Assembly (NCBI GenBank): GCA_964247295.1
Contig: CAXTTV010000001.1
Location: forward strand, 12,332-76,331
DNA length: 64,000 bases
Source of the DNA: CAXTTV01 sp964247295
GTDB taxonomy: Bacteria; Chloroflexota; Ktedonobacteria; Ktedonobacterales; Ktedonobacteraceae
Direction of reading: 5' to 3'
Part shown: positions 15,635 to 24,518 of the stretch, piece after piece
Position numbering within the stretch: the first letter of the stretch is position 1
Layout: every line of letters begins with the position of its first letter
Program-made: the position numbers and the translations under genes
The notes under the pieces: model-generated
What the model saw: the letters and a program-made list of their open reading frames with translations, nothing else
Told to the model about the DNA's origin: nothing
Databases searched by the model: none

Positions 15635-17629
15635 ATGGTTGGGATGAACGAAACCACACGCATTTATCAGCCAATTAATTCATATGGCGTTATCGGTAAT
15701 TGTCACTCTGTAGTGTTAGTTGCACCGGATGGATCGATGGATTGGGGATGCCTCCCCGACTTTGACAGTCCGGCCATCTTTTGTCGGTTATTGGATGACG
15801 GCCTGGGTGGTTACTTTCAACTTTCACCTACAGATCATACGATTCCAGGTTCGCAGCGCTATCTGCGAGGCAGTAACGTATTGCAGACGCGTTTCGCCAG
15901 CACCCAGGGTGAGGTTGTCCTGACCGACTTTATGCCGGTAGAGACCTTAAGTGCCTGGCCATACAAGGGTATGAACAACAACACCTGGACGCGCGAGGAT
16001 GGTTCCTGCCATAGCATTGTGCGTATGATCGAATGTACGTATGGTGAAGTACCGATCACTATGAAATTGAAAATCACTCCCAATTATGCTGTTTCACCAA
16101 CGGAGGTGTCGCTTCTGCCCAATGGTCTGGGCGCAGTTATCTCTGGTGGTGGGCAACATGTGGGCCTGTCAATTATTGGAGCGTACCGTTTTCCAACGTT
16201 CTCCATGCAGATTTCGTATGAGGACGGTGATGTACATCCGATACTTACATTACAGGTTGTGATGCGCGAAGGAGAGCGTTTAACCTTCGCGGTTGGAATG
16301 GCGAGGACGCAGCAGGTAGCTCATCATCTGGTAGAGAATGAGTTGCCGCAACGTAACTTTGACGCGGAACTGGCACACACACTCCATTGCTGGCGACAGT
16401 GGATTTCTTCCATCTCCTATCGTGGTCCTTACACGGATCTGGTGGAACGTAGTGCGTTGACGCTTAAAATGATGACCTATGCGCCTACGGGCGCGATCGT
16501 AGCCGCCCCTACAACCTCTTTGCCGGAAGAACTACAGGGAGTTCGTAACTGGGATTATCGATTCACCTGGTTGCGTGATGCGACATTCACACTGTACGCC
16601 CTGAATGTGCTTGGTTTTACCGAGGAGTCCCGAGCCTTTACCCACTGGTTGAGGCGTCTCTCGTATTCGAGTGGGGAAGATCTTCAGATTATGTACGGTA
16701 TTCGTGGAGAACGCGATCTCACTGAGCGCGAGCTTCCGCACCTGGATGGCTACCAGGGATCGCGTCCCGTACGTATCGGGAATGGGGCGGCTGAACAGAG
16801 ACAGATGGATGTTTTTGGGGAGGTACTGGATTGTATTCACCTGTACCGTCGCCAGGGCTGCTTTGAACGGTATGGAGAGGCGCTAGATGGGCCACTCTGG
16901 GAGATGATGCGGATGCTTGTTGAGCACGTTTGTGCTCACTGGCACGAGCCGGATTGTGGTATCTGGGAGGTGCGTGGGGGCCTGCATCACTTTGTGTATT
17001 CCAAAGTGATGTGCTGGGTTGCCCTGGATCGTGGTATTCGAGCCTCTGAACAACTGGCCCTGGACGCGGATCTTCCTCGGTGGCGAGCTGTGCGTGATCA
17101 TATACGGACCGATATTCTATCGCATGGTTATAACACCACGCTTGGAGCCTTTACACAATCATATGATGACACAGTTCTGGATGCCTCGAACCTGTTGCTT
17201 CCGCTGGTTGGTTTCATTGCGCCCGATGATCCCAGGATGCGTTCAACTGTAGATCGGACAATCGAGCAGTTGACAGATGCGCATGGTTTTGTTTATCGTT
17301 ATCATTCAGAGGATGGTCTGGAAGGAGGAGAGGGGACGTTCTCTCTCTGCTCGTTCTGGCTGGTAGATAATCTCGCGATGCAAGGGCGTGTGGCAGAGGC
17401 TCGCTCACTTTTCGAGCGGCTGACTGGTTATGCAGGTCGTTTGGGATTGTTTTCCGAAGAGATCGACACGCAAAGTGGTGTAGCTCTGGGAAATTATCCA
17501 CAGGCCTTTACGCATATCGCCTTAATCAACAGCGCGATCAATCTTCAAAAAGCTGAGCGTAAGCTATCTGAGCGAGAGCACCAGACCGATCCAATTGTTG
17601 CTGCGGTCAAATTGCATAAGCAGCAATAG
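15635..17629 (+). CDS. GH15 family glucan/trehalose hydrolase
   Basis: The 664-residue protein has the bacterial and archaeal GH15 layout: an N-terminal beta-sandwich domain (YGVIGNCHSVVLVAPDGSMDWGCLPDFDSP) and an alpha6/alpha6 catalytic barrel with GVRNWDYRFTWLRDATFTLY, the hallmark of glucoamylase-like and mycobacterial trehalase-type enzymes. The C-terminal part has LGNYPQAFTHIALINSA. Substrates are probably alpha-glucans or trehalose; sequence alone cannot decide. There is no signal peptide, so it acts in the cytoplasm on glycogen or trehalose. I prefer ATG 15635 (GGGAAG upstream); a TTG at 15629 is also possible. It is monocistronic with its own terminator. Confidence 0.9.
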   Translation: MVGMNETTRIYQPINSYGVIGNCHSVVLVAPDGSMDWGCLPDFDSPAIFCRLLDDGLGGYFQLSPTDHTIPGSQRYLRGSNVLQTRFASTQGEVVLTDFMPVETLSAWPYKGMNNNTWTREDGSCHSIVRMIECTYGEVPITMKLKITPNYAVSPTEVSLLPNGLGAVISGGGQHVGLSIIGAYRFPTFSMQISYEDGDVHPILTLQVVMREGERLTFAVGMARTQQVAHHLVENELPQRNFDAELAHTLHCWRQWISSISYRGPYTDLVERSALTLKMMTYAPTGAIVAAPTTSLPEELQGVRNWDYRFTWLRDATFTLYALNVLGFTEESRAFTHWLRRLSYSSGEDLQIMYGIRGERDLTERELPHLDGYQGSRPVRIGNGAAEQRQMDVFGEVLDCIHLYRRQGCFERYGEALDGPLWEMMRMLVEHVCAHWHEPDCGIWEVRGGLHHFVYSKVMCWVALDRGIRASEQLALDADLPRWRAVRDHIRTDILSHGYNTTLGAFTQSYDDTVLDASNLLLPLVGFIAPDDPRMRSTVDRTIEQLTDAHGFVYRYHSEDGLEGGEGTFSLCSFWLVDNLAMQGRVAEARSLFERLTGYAGRLGLFSEEIDTQSGVALGNYPQAFTHIALINSAINLQKAERKLSEREHQTDPIVAAVKLHKQQ

Positions 17630-17662
17630 CTAATTTCCTGACTAGCCATTGTTTTTGGGAGA

Positions 17663-17707
17663 GGCGATGCGTTTCCTTATACTAGAAGGAAATAAGCATC
17701 GCCTTTT
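17663..17707 (+). terminator. Terminator of the GH15 gene
   Basis: GGCGATGC-gt-TTCCTT and AAGGAA-ataa-GCATCGCC form a long interrupted stem (17663-17703) followed by TTTT. Confidence 0.85.
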
Positions 17708-17733
17708 CCGCATGATATTCTACCAAGAAAAGA

Positions 17734-18951
17734 GTGAATTTTGTGGAAACGTCTGTTCGTTATCCAACTGCCAGCTTGAAGCCCCATCGTGAGACACCGA
17801 TTGCCAAGGGGCATCTATGGGTTTTTTCGGGAGCCCTGCAACAGCAACCTCGCTGGGTCGAGCCGGGAGGTGTCGTGGATCTCAAAGACTCGCGTGGTCA
17901 CTTTGCCGGGCGCGGCTATTATAATCCCAATACAGATATTGCCGTTCGTATTCTGACGCGTAACATCGACGAGCCGATTGATGTCCCATTTTTCCAGAAA
18001 CGGATCAAAAAAGCCTTGGAGAAGCGCATCCAGATCGACAAAGACCGTACGAACGCTTTTCGGCTGATCAACGCTGAAGGGGATGCGTTGCCCGGCTTAA
18101 TCGTTGACAAATATGCCGACATCCTGGTGATGCAAGTGCATACATTGGGGATGGAGGATCTACGTGGTGCGGTTGTTGAGGCCCTGGTCGCGGAGTTGGA
18201 GCCGAAGGGAATTCTTGTCCGTAATGACGTGCAGTCTCGTCGGCGTGAGGGGTTGTACCTGGCTGAACCAATTGAAGTATATGGTGAGGTGCCCAGGCGA
18301 GTTGAAATCATCGAGAACGAAGTCCGGTTTCTAGTTGATCCCTGGCAGGGTCAGAAGACCGGCTTTTTCCTGGACCAGCGGGACAAGCGCGAGAACCTCC
18401 GACGCTTTGTTCAGGGTAAAACCGTACTGAACTGTTTTGGATACACCGGTGGCTTCTCTGTCTATGCCGCCAAAACCAGCAAGGTGAATCGGGTAACCAC
18501 TGTAGATATCTCCAAGTCAGCGATTGAACTAGCGAAGGAAAACTTTGAACTGAATGGGCTAGATCTCTCGCAGCATGAGTTTATCATTGAGGACGTGTTC
18601 GAGTATCTGGATAAGGCTCGAAGCGAGCGTAAGAAATTTGATGTTGTGATTCTTGATCCTCCTGCCTTCGCCAAAAACAAGAGCGCCAAAGAGCAGGCTT
18701 TGAAGGCCTATCTAGGTCTAAATACTCAGGGAATGCGGGTATTGAAGCCAGGAGGAGTGTTGCTCACCTGCTCCTGTTCTGGAGTTGTGAATATGCAAGA
18801 GTTTCTGGGAACCATCAATGAGGTAGCCCGAAAACTCAAGCTCTCAATTCAGATGTACGATAAATATGAGCATGGAGTAGACCATCCAGTGAACGGCGAG
18901 ATGCCCGAAACTGGATACCTGAAGGCTGCATTTTTCCGAATTGGCGCGTAA
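17734..18951 (+). CDS. rlmI: RlmI-type 23S rRNA (cytosine-C5) methyltransferase
   Basis: A class I SAM-dependent methyltransferase with an N-terminal PUA domain (KGHLWVFSGAL). The catalytic Rossmann domain has the SAM loop TVLNCFGYTGGFSVYAA, VTTVDISKSAIELAKENFELNG and motif IV VVILDPPAFAK. LTCSCSGVVN near the C-terminus and the DQRDKREN segment are typical of the RlmI/RlmK/PUA-MTase group, which modifies C1962 of 23S rRNA in E. coli. The length of 405 residues is close to E. coli RlmI (396). The start may be GTG 17734 or GTG 17743; both follow AAGAAAAGAG. It sits between two terminators, so it is a single-gene unit. Confidence 0.88.
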   Translation: MNFVETSVRYPTASLKPHRETPIAKGHLWVFSGALQQQPRWVEPGGVVDLKDSRGHFAGRGYYNPNTDIAVRILTRNIDEPIDVPFFQKRIKKALEKRIQIDKDRTNAFRLINAEGDALPGLIVDKYADILVMQVHTLGMEDLRGAVVEALVAELEPKGILVRNDVQSRRREGLYLAEPIEVYGEVPRRVEIIENEVRFLVDPWQGQKTGFFLDQRDKRENLRRFVQGKTVLNCFGYTGGFSVYAAKTSKVNRVTTVDISKSAIELAKENFELNGLDLSQHEFIIEDVFEYLDKARSERKKFDVVILDPPAFAKNKSAKEQALKAYLGLNTQGMRVLKPGGVLLTCSCSGVVNMQEFLGTINEVARKLKLSIQMYDKYEHGVDHPVNGEMPETGYLKAAFFRIGA

Positions 18952-18970
18952 CAGAAACCTATCTAATAGG

Positions 18971-19003
18971 ATGGAGCTGATCAACTATTCTAGTCAGCTC
19001 CAT
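18971..19003. terminator. Bidirectional hairpin between rlmI and corA
   Basis: ATGGAGCTGA (18971-18980) and TCAGCTCCAT (18994-19003) are perfect 10-bp arms between two convergent genes. T-runs are weak on both sides. Confidence 0.7.
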
Positions 19004-19018
19004 TTCAGGAAGAAGAGC

Positions 19019-19996
19019 CTATATCCATTTTCTCACACGAAGAAACAGAACGATCAACATTGAGAGAGCAGCCATCAGCAGTAAACATCCGAAGTAGCCA
19101 AAGGGTTGGTGAAGTTCCGGCATATTATCAAAATTCATTCCATAGATACCCGCGATCAGCGAATCAACCATTAGAATAATCGAAGCTGAAGTAAGTGTTC
19201 GCATCACAATGTTTAGATCGTTAGAGGCCACAGCTAGATTGGCATCCATCGTACTACTAATCTGATCGCGATAAAGGTCGAGGGTATCAGTCATACGAGT
19301 AATATGGTCGTAGACATCTCTAAAATAGATAATACTTGCCTCGCTAAAGATAGGGCTATCGCGGTTTGTCAGAACATTCAGGATATCTCTTTCGGGAACA
19401 GCAACCCGGCGGATCTGTGCCAGACGCTTTTTCACAGTCAGCAGTTCAAACGTAAAATTATGACTTTTTCTTCGTTTATCGTAGATCTGATCCTCTAGCT
19501 GGTCGGCATGCTCAACCAGAGCATCTACGACTGGGAAGTAATTGTCGACAATCGAGTCTAGAAGGGAATAGACCAGAGTAACAACTCCTTTTTCAATATC
19601 TTTACTATTGCGTTGCCAGCGTTTTGCAGCCTCATCCAGCTCTCTGATAGGTTGATCATGGACAGTTACCAGATAATTATCGCCGATAAACAGCTTTATC
19701 TCATTGATAAACACCTCATTGCGCTCTTTATCATAACCTACCGAATAGAAAATGACAAAAGAGAAATTCTCATACTCCTCAATTTTCGGACGTTGATGTC
19801 CATTCAAGGCATCTTCAATTGCCAATGGGTGGAGATCGAGAACCCTACCCATACGAGTAAGCTCATCGGCATGAGGGTTCTCGAAATTGAGCCAGAAGAC
19901 AGCATCGGGTTCGTTCTGAATGGCATCGATATCGTCGAGATTTGTAATTGTCGTAAAAGTATGATCACTGAGGTCACACTTAATAGCTGTATGCAT
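19019..19996 (-). CDS. corA: CorA-family magnesium/divalent cation channel
   Basis: The 325-residue protein has a large cytoplasmic N-terminal domain (PLAIEDALNGHQRPKIEEYEN) and two C-terminal transmembrane helices. The signature YGMNFDNMPE lies between the helices and forms the ion selectivity loop; the protein ends with the basic stretch RVRKWI. CorA forms homopentameric channels for Mg2+ and sometimes Co2+ or Ni2+. It starts at ATG 19996-19994 behind AAGGAG. It is a single gene: the upstream minus-strand gene at 20152 has its own terminator. Confidence 0.95.
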   Translation of the reverse strand: MHTAIKCDLSDHTFTTITNLDDIDAIQNEPDAVFWLNFENPHADELTRMGRVLDLHPLAIEDALNGHQRPKIEEYENFSFVIFYSVGYDKERNEVFINEIKLFIGDNYLVTVHDQPIRELDEAAKRWQRNSKDIEKGVVTLVYSLLDSIVDNYFPVVDALVEHADQLEDQIYDKRRKSHNFTFELLTVKKRLAQIRRVAVPERDILNVLTNRDSPIFSEASIIYFRDVYDHITRMTDTLDLYRDQISSTMDANLAVASNDLNIVMRTLTSASIILMVDSLIAGIYGMNFDNMPELHQPFGYFGCLLLMAALSMLIVLFLRVRKWI

Positions 19997-20093
19997 GATT
20001 GTCTCCTTGGGGGGGATGGAGGAAGCATCTTCTATTTTCCAACCATATCATACATCAGAGACTGAATTAAAGAACTGTATTTATGTATATAAA

Positions 20094-20138
20094 TCCAAAA
20101 ATTCAGAGCATACTATAGTTATGCTCTGAATTTTTGGA
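20094..20138 (-). terminator. Strong terminator of the CoxG-like gene
   Basis: TCCAAAAATTCAGAGCATA and its complement form a 19-bp stem with a short loop (20094-20138). The A/T-rich stem foot gives a U-rich end on the minus strand, on which the adjacent gene lies. Confidence 0.85.
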
Positions 20139-20151
20139 TATTCAGGGAAGG

Positions 20152-20604
20152 TCAGGCGATCGCTTTCTCAATATTCTTGAAGAAATTATTCAGAGTATTT
20201 TTAACAACCCCCTGACCAATGGGGTTATTAGCGGCAGCGATTGCGCCTTCGAGCTCGGCGTTTGCATCATAGTTGAGCAGGGTACCGCCGGCCTCATCGG
20301 CAAGATTAATTTGGCTAGTTGCATTTACGGAGCCCCCACGACCCGTACGTTGAACCTGCAAAACCAAATGGTTAGGAGCCTGAGCTTGAGCGATCTTAAT
20401 ATCGAAAGTGAAAGGACCTTTTAGGCTACCGGGTAGGGGGGTAGTAACGCTGGCTCGCATTGTATTAGAATCGACGAAGGCGATCGACTCGCAGCCTGGA
20501 ATGGCCGATTGTAAAACCGAAGGATTGAGGATCGCGTTAAAAACGCTCTGACTGGCCGCAGAGAATTTGTGTGAACCGTTGAGCTTCATCAGAATTTGCG
20601 ACAT
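20152..20604 (-). CDS. CoxG-like SRPBCC-fold protein
   Basis: About 150 residues from ATG 20604-20602 with the CoxG/SRPBCC pattern: an N-terminal strand (LNGSHKFSAASQSVFNAIL), NPSVLQSAIPGCES, a middle of beta strands, and a C-terminal amphipathic helix with IGQGVVKNTLNNFFKNI. CoxG in carboxydotrophs helps anchor CO dehydrogenase to the membrane. There are no coxMSL genes here, so only the fold can be assigned, perhaps binding a hydrophobic ligand. The frame stays open 54 codons upstream, but the chosen ATG gives the usual family length; its ribosome site (AGGAG about 24 bases away) is poor. It has its own strong terminator. Confidence 0.75.
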   Translation of the reverse strand: MSQILMKLNGSHKFSAASQSVFNAILNPSVLQSAIPGCESIAFVDSNTMRASVTTPLPGSLKGPFTFDIKIAQAQAPNHLVLQVQRTGRGGSVNATSQINLADEAGGTLLNYDANAELEGAIAAANNPIGQGVVKNTLNNFFKNIEKAIA

Positions 20605-21043
20605 TATCTTGATGTTAGAGTTTCCACTCCTGAGAAAGAAATGCCGCGCTCCTTTCTGGTAGCTTAAATATTTTTCATGATCACTCGCTGTGATCAAATT
20701 GTATTGTATAGGTTTCTGCTTCTTCTGGCAAGTCTTATTCGCAGAATTCGCCGTTTTTCCTAACATTGACTTTTGTATGTATTTTTCTTAACAATACCTG
20801 TTATTTCTGAATAAGCACACGTAAATTTTTAATATACCACTTTCGAGTGTAACAGATTTTTGCGTATCCAACTATAATAAATACAGAAGCAAGAAGAGCT
20901 ACAAAAAATACTATTGGTATGTAAAACGGCCTGGTTCTTGAAGGTATTGAATTTCTCCAGGCTTTTAGGTAGGTATACTCTACTTCTTTTTGCTATAAGG
21001 TAGTAGTGTGACTTAGCACTCATGGAACGGTTATTTAGGGGGT
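20605..21043. other. Divergent intergenic region, AT-rich
   Basis: An A/T-rich 439-base spacer. It holds the promoter of the rightward gene (20991-20999) and presumably that of the leftward CoxG-like gene. A 64-codon minus-strand frame at 20829-21023 has no homology signal or ribosome site that I can see and is treated as chance. Confidence 0.5.
20991..20999 (+). promoter_or_regulatory. Extended -10 of the gene at 21044
   Basis: TG-c-TATAAG (20991-20999) precedes the ATG by 45 bases. No convincing -35 is seen. Confidence 0.4.
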
Positions 21044-21760
21044 ATGATAACTTTGTTCGACCAATTAGCTACCCAGACGTGGCGGGAACGCTCGCGTGTG
21101 GCAAGAGAGCGGCTAGATTTATCAGCTTCCGTTGAGGAAGTTTTGGTGCGCTCTTCTGAATCTACTGTCTCCAGTGCTCAATCTCATTCACAGGATATTT
21201 CTGAGTTTATGGCTATAAATAGTGAATCTATCACTTCATCTCGAAGTTCAATTGCAGGAGAGTCGCAGCCTCTACCAGTGGTAGTCCGACCTTCTATAAA
21301 GTTAGGGCGTACAACAAAAGTACGTCTTAAGGCCGCTCCCAAAGTTGAGGTAGGCGAGCGACCCATTGAAGCTATGTGTGAACAGCTCTCTTCAATGCCT
21401 GTTTCAGAGATCGCGGACGCGTCATCTATGTCAGAGGAAGATCTTTGTGGAGGTGTAGAAGAGACGAGAACCAGTGCCCATCTGGCCGCGGTAAAAATCG
21501 CCGCTTCATCTCAAGTAGTTGCCGGCAATATTCAGTTTGGTTCAGGCTTTTTTGAAATTGGTCAGGCTGACGTGCCGGTTGTTCACACATCGATCGCGGC
21601 GGAAGATGTTGTGCTCGTCATGCTAACAGGTGATCCCGGACCGGTTGTCGTTCAATATATCTCGATCAGAGCGGAGACTGGTTTTACTGTGCATTTAAGT
21701 GCGCCGACGAACAGGTCTACTCCGTTTAATTACGTAGTGCTCAAAGAGCGATCCGCATAG
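21044..21760 (+). CDS. Ser-rich protein with C-terminal beta-sandwich-like domain, unknown
   Basis: 238 residues. The N-terminal 150 are low complexity (Ser, Glu, Ala and Val rich) without membrane segments. From about residue 160 a compact beta-rich region has the pattern G-x-I-x-F-G-x-G, VPVVHTSIAAEDVVLVML, GPVVVQYISIRAETGFTVHL and a C-terminal FNYVVL. This pattern resembles small C-terminal beta domains of phage-fibre or structural proteins, which often end with an aromatic-rich strand. I do not know the function. ATG 21044 is preceded closely by TTTAGGGGG. It is convergent with the histidine kinase gene; no terminator is obvious between them. Confidence 0.6.
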   Translation: MITLFDQLATQTWRERSRVARERLDLSASVEEVLVRSSESTVSSAQSHSQDISEFMAINSESITSSRSSIAGESQPLPVVVRPSIKLGRTTKVRLKAAPKVEVGERPIEAMCEQLSSMPVSEIADASSMSEEDLCGGVEETRTSAHLAAVKIAASSQVVAGNIQFGSGFFEIGQADVPVVHTSIAAEDVVLVMLTGDPGPVVVQYISIRAETGFTVHLSAPTNRSTPFNYVVLKERSA

Positions 21761-21840
21761 AAAACCTTTTAATATCCTGGTGCGAGGGTACAATCCTATC
21801 AACAGAATAAGAGGAGATATACCCTTGCGCCGCTTGTTTT

Positions 21841-24231
21841 TTATGAGGCTGGCAAGGCTGGGAGGGTGCAGATAAAACTGCTTCCCGCGCCAGGAATGCC
21901 GCTGCTCTCAACCCGGATAGTCCCGCCATGGAGATGAAGAAGCTCTGAGACCAGATAGAGCCCGAGACCGATGCCTCGGATCTTACTGGTTTTGCTATTA
22001 GGCGCGCGGTAGAACCGTTCAAACAGGCGAGATTGAGCATCTTTAGGGATACCGATCCCTTTATCCGTAATCCGGATCTCGATCTGTTTTTTTCTATGTA
22101 CGGAGCGTAACCCGATTATCACAGGTCCGCCATCGGGACTATACTTAATGGCATTCTGTAAAAGGTTTGTAATCACTTGCTTGAGTCGTGCCTCATCGCC
22201 ATTGACCTGGAAGGATTGATGGGCCGCAGCCTGATAGTGAATGGGGTGTCTGGGGGCCGTACTGGCTTGTTCCTCAATCACCTGTTGAATAATCTGTGCC
22301 AGATCCAGGGATTGCAGCGAGAGGCTCAACTGCCCCTGATTTAGATGAGAGACTTCCAGAAAAGTATTTACAATATTTGTGAGTTGATGGGCCTGCTGCT
22401 CAACACCATTCAGGCCATCTCGTAGTCGGGGTATCCATGGTTGTTCGCCCATCTTGCGAAGCTGACGCTGGATGGCCTGACTATGTGTCAGGATAATCGT
22501 AAGAGGTGTCCGGAACTCATGAGCCGTAATTGCCAGAAACTCATCCTTGAGCGCGTTTGCATTGCGCATCGCCGACTCTCGGGTGCGGGCCTCAATGGCT
22601 TCCTGTTGCCAGCGAGCCTGCTCAACCGCCATACCAGCGAGCTGGCAGATCCCCTCAATCACCGTGAGATTCCAGGGAGTAAACGTTGGGTGTTGATCCT
22701 CAGCGTCCAGCGATGGTTCCTCCAATAATAGAATACCGAGTAGACGATCATCATAATTGATGGGAGCCACCAGCACGTTCTGATGTTCCGCGATCAAGCA
22801 GATTGTCGCGAGCCCGGTCAGCAACTGTTCCTGGAGTTGTGGAGAGCGGTCGCGCTCAACCTGCAACCAGTCCAAAACATACTCTCGCCAGGATAGCGAC
22901 GAGTTTCGGACCAGATCGAGGTCTTTATAAATAATAGGATGGCCTTGCTCATCCAGAAGTTGAATAATCCCGCGTTGACCATTCAGGGATTGAAGCGCGG
23001 TTGTCAGGACACTCTGAAGGATCTCCTCGATATTAGTTACACCTGACAGGGCCTCAGTCATCTGCAACAACGTTTCCAGAGCCTGACGGGTATACTGATG
23101 AGCCTGTTGTGTCTGTGAGAGCAGGTGGGTTTTCTCGATCGCCAGAGCGCATTGAGCCGCCACATCCTGGGCGAAGGCATATTGATTAGCAGAGGGGCGA
23201 AAATTCCCGCTATGATAGTTCACAAAGACCAATCCCAGGCAATCCTCTGAATTCCCTGTTGGTTGTGGTTTGCTCATTAGAGGCACAATCAGAACATTTT
23301 CCAGATTGAGCAACTGATACCATTGGGCCTCATAGCCATGGGTTTGATGCAGCCCCACAAAGAGAGGCTTGCCCGTTCGCGCCGCCTTCTGACAATGAGG
23401 GAGTCTTTTGAGAGGGATTGGCTTAATAGGATCGCAGAGTTGAAGTGATGGGGCCAGATTATTGAGCAGTAAGATTCGATTTTTCAGAAGCGCAGCCGCG
23501 CCACTATCGGCCTCCAGACACCGAATAAGGTGATCAGCCGCAATCTCCAGAACCGATGGAAGCGGCTCACCCGAATTTACAGCCAGAGCGATAGCATTAA
23601 CCGCATCAGTCTGCTTTGTCAATTGTTCGGCGCGTCGTCGCTCCATCTGAGCCTGCTCAAAAAGGCGAGCGTTCTCAATCGCCACTGCCGCTTGCTGTCC
23701 GATAGCCCGTGCCAGGCGTTGTTGCCGGGAAGAGAGCTTGCGATTCAAGCGAGGGTCATCCAGTGTGAGAATACCAAGCAGGTGATCTTTATGGGTCAGG
23801 GCAACCACCAGCAAAGGTTGGATACCGAAAACATTGGCAATATGTTGTAAAGAGGTATCAGAGCAAAGGTTCTCCAGATAGACCAACCCATCATGTTGCT
23901 TTAACAGCGTAACCAATGGATCATCCGTAGGGATAAAAGCGTGCTGCCAGGTGGTCTTAGAAGGTTGCAGTTGGGTTGGAGAGTCAGGATAGGGCTCAAG
24001 ATAATCTGCTGCTGGTTGGAGAGCCGATAGTTCTTCTTCCAAAAGCCAGACGCTGCACCGCTCGACATCACAGGCTTTTGTTGTGCGTCTAACCAGGATC
24101 TGCAAAATATTGCCTAGATCAAGCGAAGAAACGAAAAGTTCCGCCTGTTCGCGAAGCATCTCGCTCTCACGCAATGCCAGCAATAATTGCTCATGCTCTG
24201 ACTGATCTTGAAATGATTGCTCTGCCGCCAT
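21841..24231 (-). CDS. Soluble multi-GAF sensor histidine kinase
   Basis: 796 residues without transmembrane segments. Three GAF-like modules are recognisable at about residues 30-190, 205-370 and 395-550, the first with VERCSVWLLEE and GQQAAVAIENARLFEQAQ. They are followed by a HisKA domain with the phospho-acceptor ITAHEFRTPLTIILTHSQ and a HATPase domain with N-box ITNLLQNAIKYSP, G1 ITDKGIGIPKDAQSRLFERF and G2 GIGLGLYLVSELLHLHGG. It would sense a small cytoplasmic ligand, redox state or light, and phosphorylate a response regulator, but none is adjacent. Orphan response regulator 49449-49910 is in the window but distant. AGAGG lies upstream of the ATG. Confidence 0.93.
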   Translation of the reverse strand: MAAEQSFQDQSEHEQLLLALRESEMLREQAELFVSSLDLGNILQILVRRTTKACDVERCSVWLLEEELSALQPAADYLEPYPDSPTQLQPSKTTWQHAFIPTDDPLVTLLKQHDGLVYLENLCSDTSLQHIANVFGIQPLLVVALTHKDHLLGILTLDDPRLNRKLSSRQQRLARAIGQQAAVAIENARLFEQAQMERRRAEQLTKQTDAVNAIALAVNSGEPLPSVLEIAADHLIRCLEADSGAAALLKNRILLLNNLAPSLQLCDPIKPIPLKRLPHCQKAARTGKPLFVGLHQTHGYEAQWYQLLNLENVLIVPLMSKPQPTGNSEDCLGLVFVNYHSGNFRPSANQYAFAQDVAAQCALAIEKTHLLSQTQQAHQYTRQALETLLQMTEALSGVTNIEEILQSVLTTALQSLNGQRGIIQLLDEQGHPIIYKDLDLVRNSSLSWREYVLDWLQVERDRSPQLQEQLLTGLATICLIAEHQNVLVAPINYDDRLLGILLLEEPSLDAEDQHPTFTPWNLTVIEGICQLAGMAVEQARWQQEAIEARTRESAMRNANALKDEFLAITAHEFRTPLTIILTHSQAIQRQLRKMGEQPWIPRLRDGLNGVEQQAHQLTNIVNTFLEVSHLNQGQLSLSLQSLDLAQIIQQVIEEQASTAPRHPIHYQAAAHQSFQVNGDEARLKQVITNLLQNAIKYSPDGGPVIIGLRSVHRKKQIEIRITDKGIGIPKDAQSRLFERFYRAPNSKTSKIRGIGLGLYLVSELLHLHGGTIRVESSGIPGAGSSFICTLPALPAS

Positions 24232-24472
24232 GCCGCGAACCTCTTCTTGCTTTCTCCTGGGGGAGAGAGCAAATAGAAATAAGGAGCAAGCGCCACATAG
24301 TGCACATGCTCAAAGACTATTTTTGGTGATATAGCTATTTGGGACTCTATCTCGCGAGGTTCTTCTGTAGGTAAAAAAAGTTTAACAGATGAGTATGCAC
24401 ATCGTCAAGCAAAAGAGCGGCATTGAAAAGGTAATTTAGTTAATAAAAAAAGGAAATAGGAGGAATTGGATG

Positions 24473-24512
24473 AAAAAAGGAAAGGAATATTTCGAAAAAA
24501 ACATCCCTTTCC
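24473..24512 (-). terminator. Terminator of the YihY-family gene
   Basis: On the minus strand GGAAAGGGAT and ATTCCTTTCC (plus-strand 24503-24512 and 24479-24488) pair around a T-rich loop and are followed by six T residues, just after the stop of the gene starting at 25910. Confidence 0.8.
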
Positions 24513-24518
24513 GGCGAG

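Noticed and set aside
20829..21023. A 64-codon minus-strand frame in the AT-rich spacer.
   Set aside because: No ribosome site, poor composition and a promoter for the opposite strand lies inside it.
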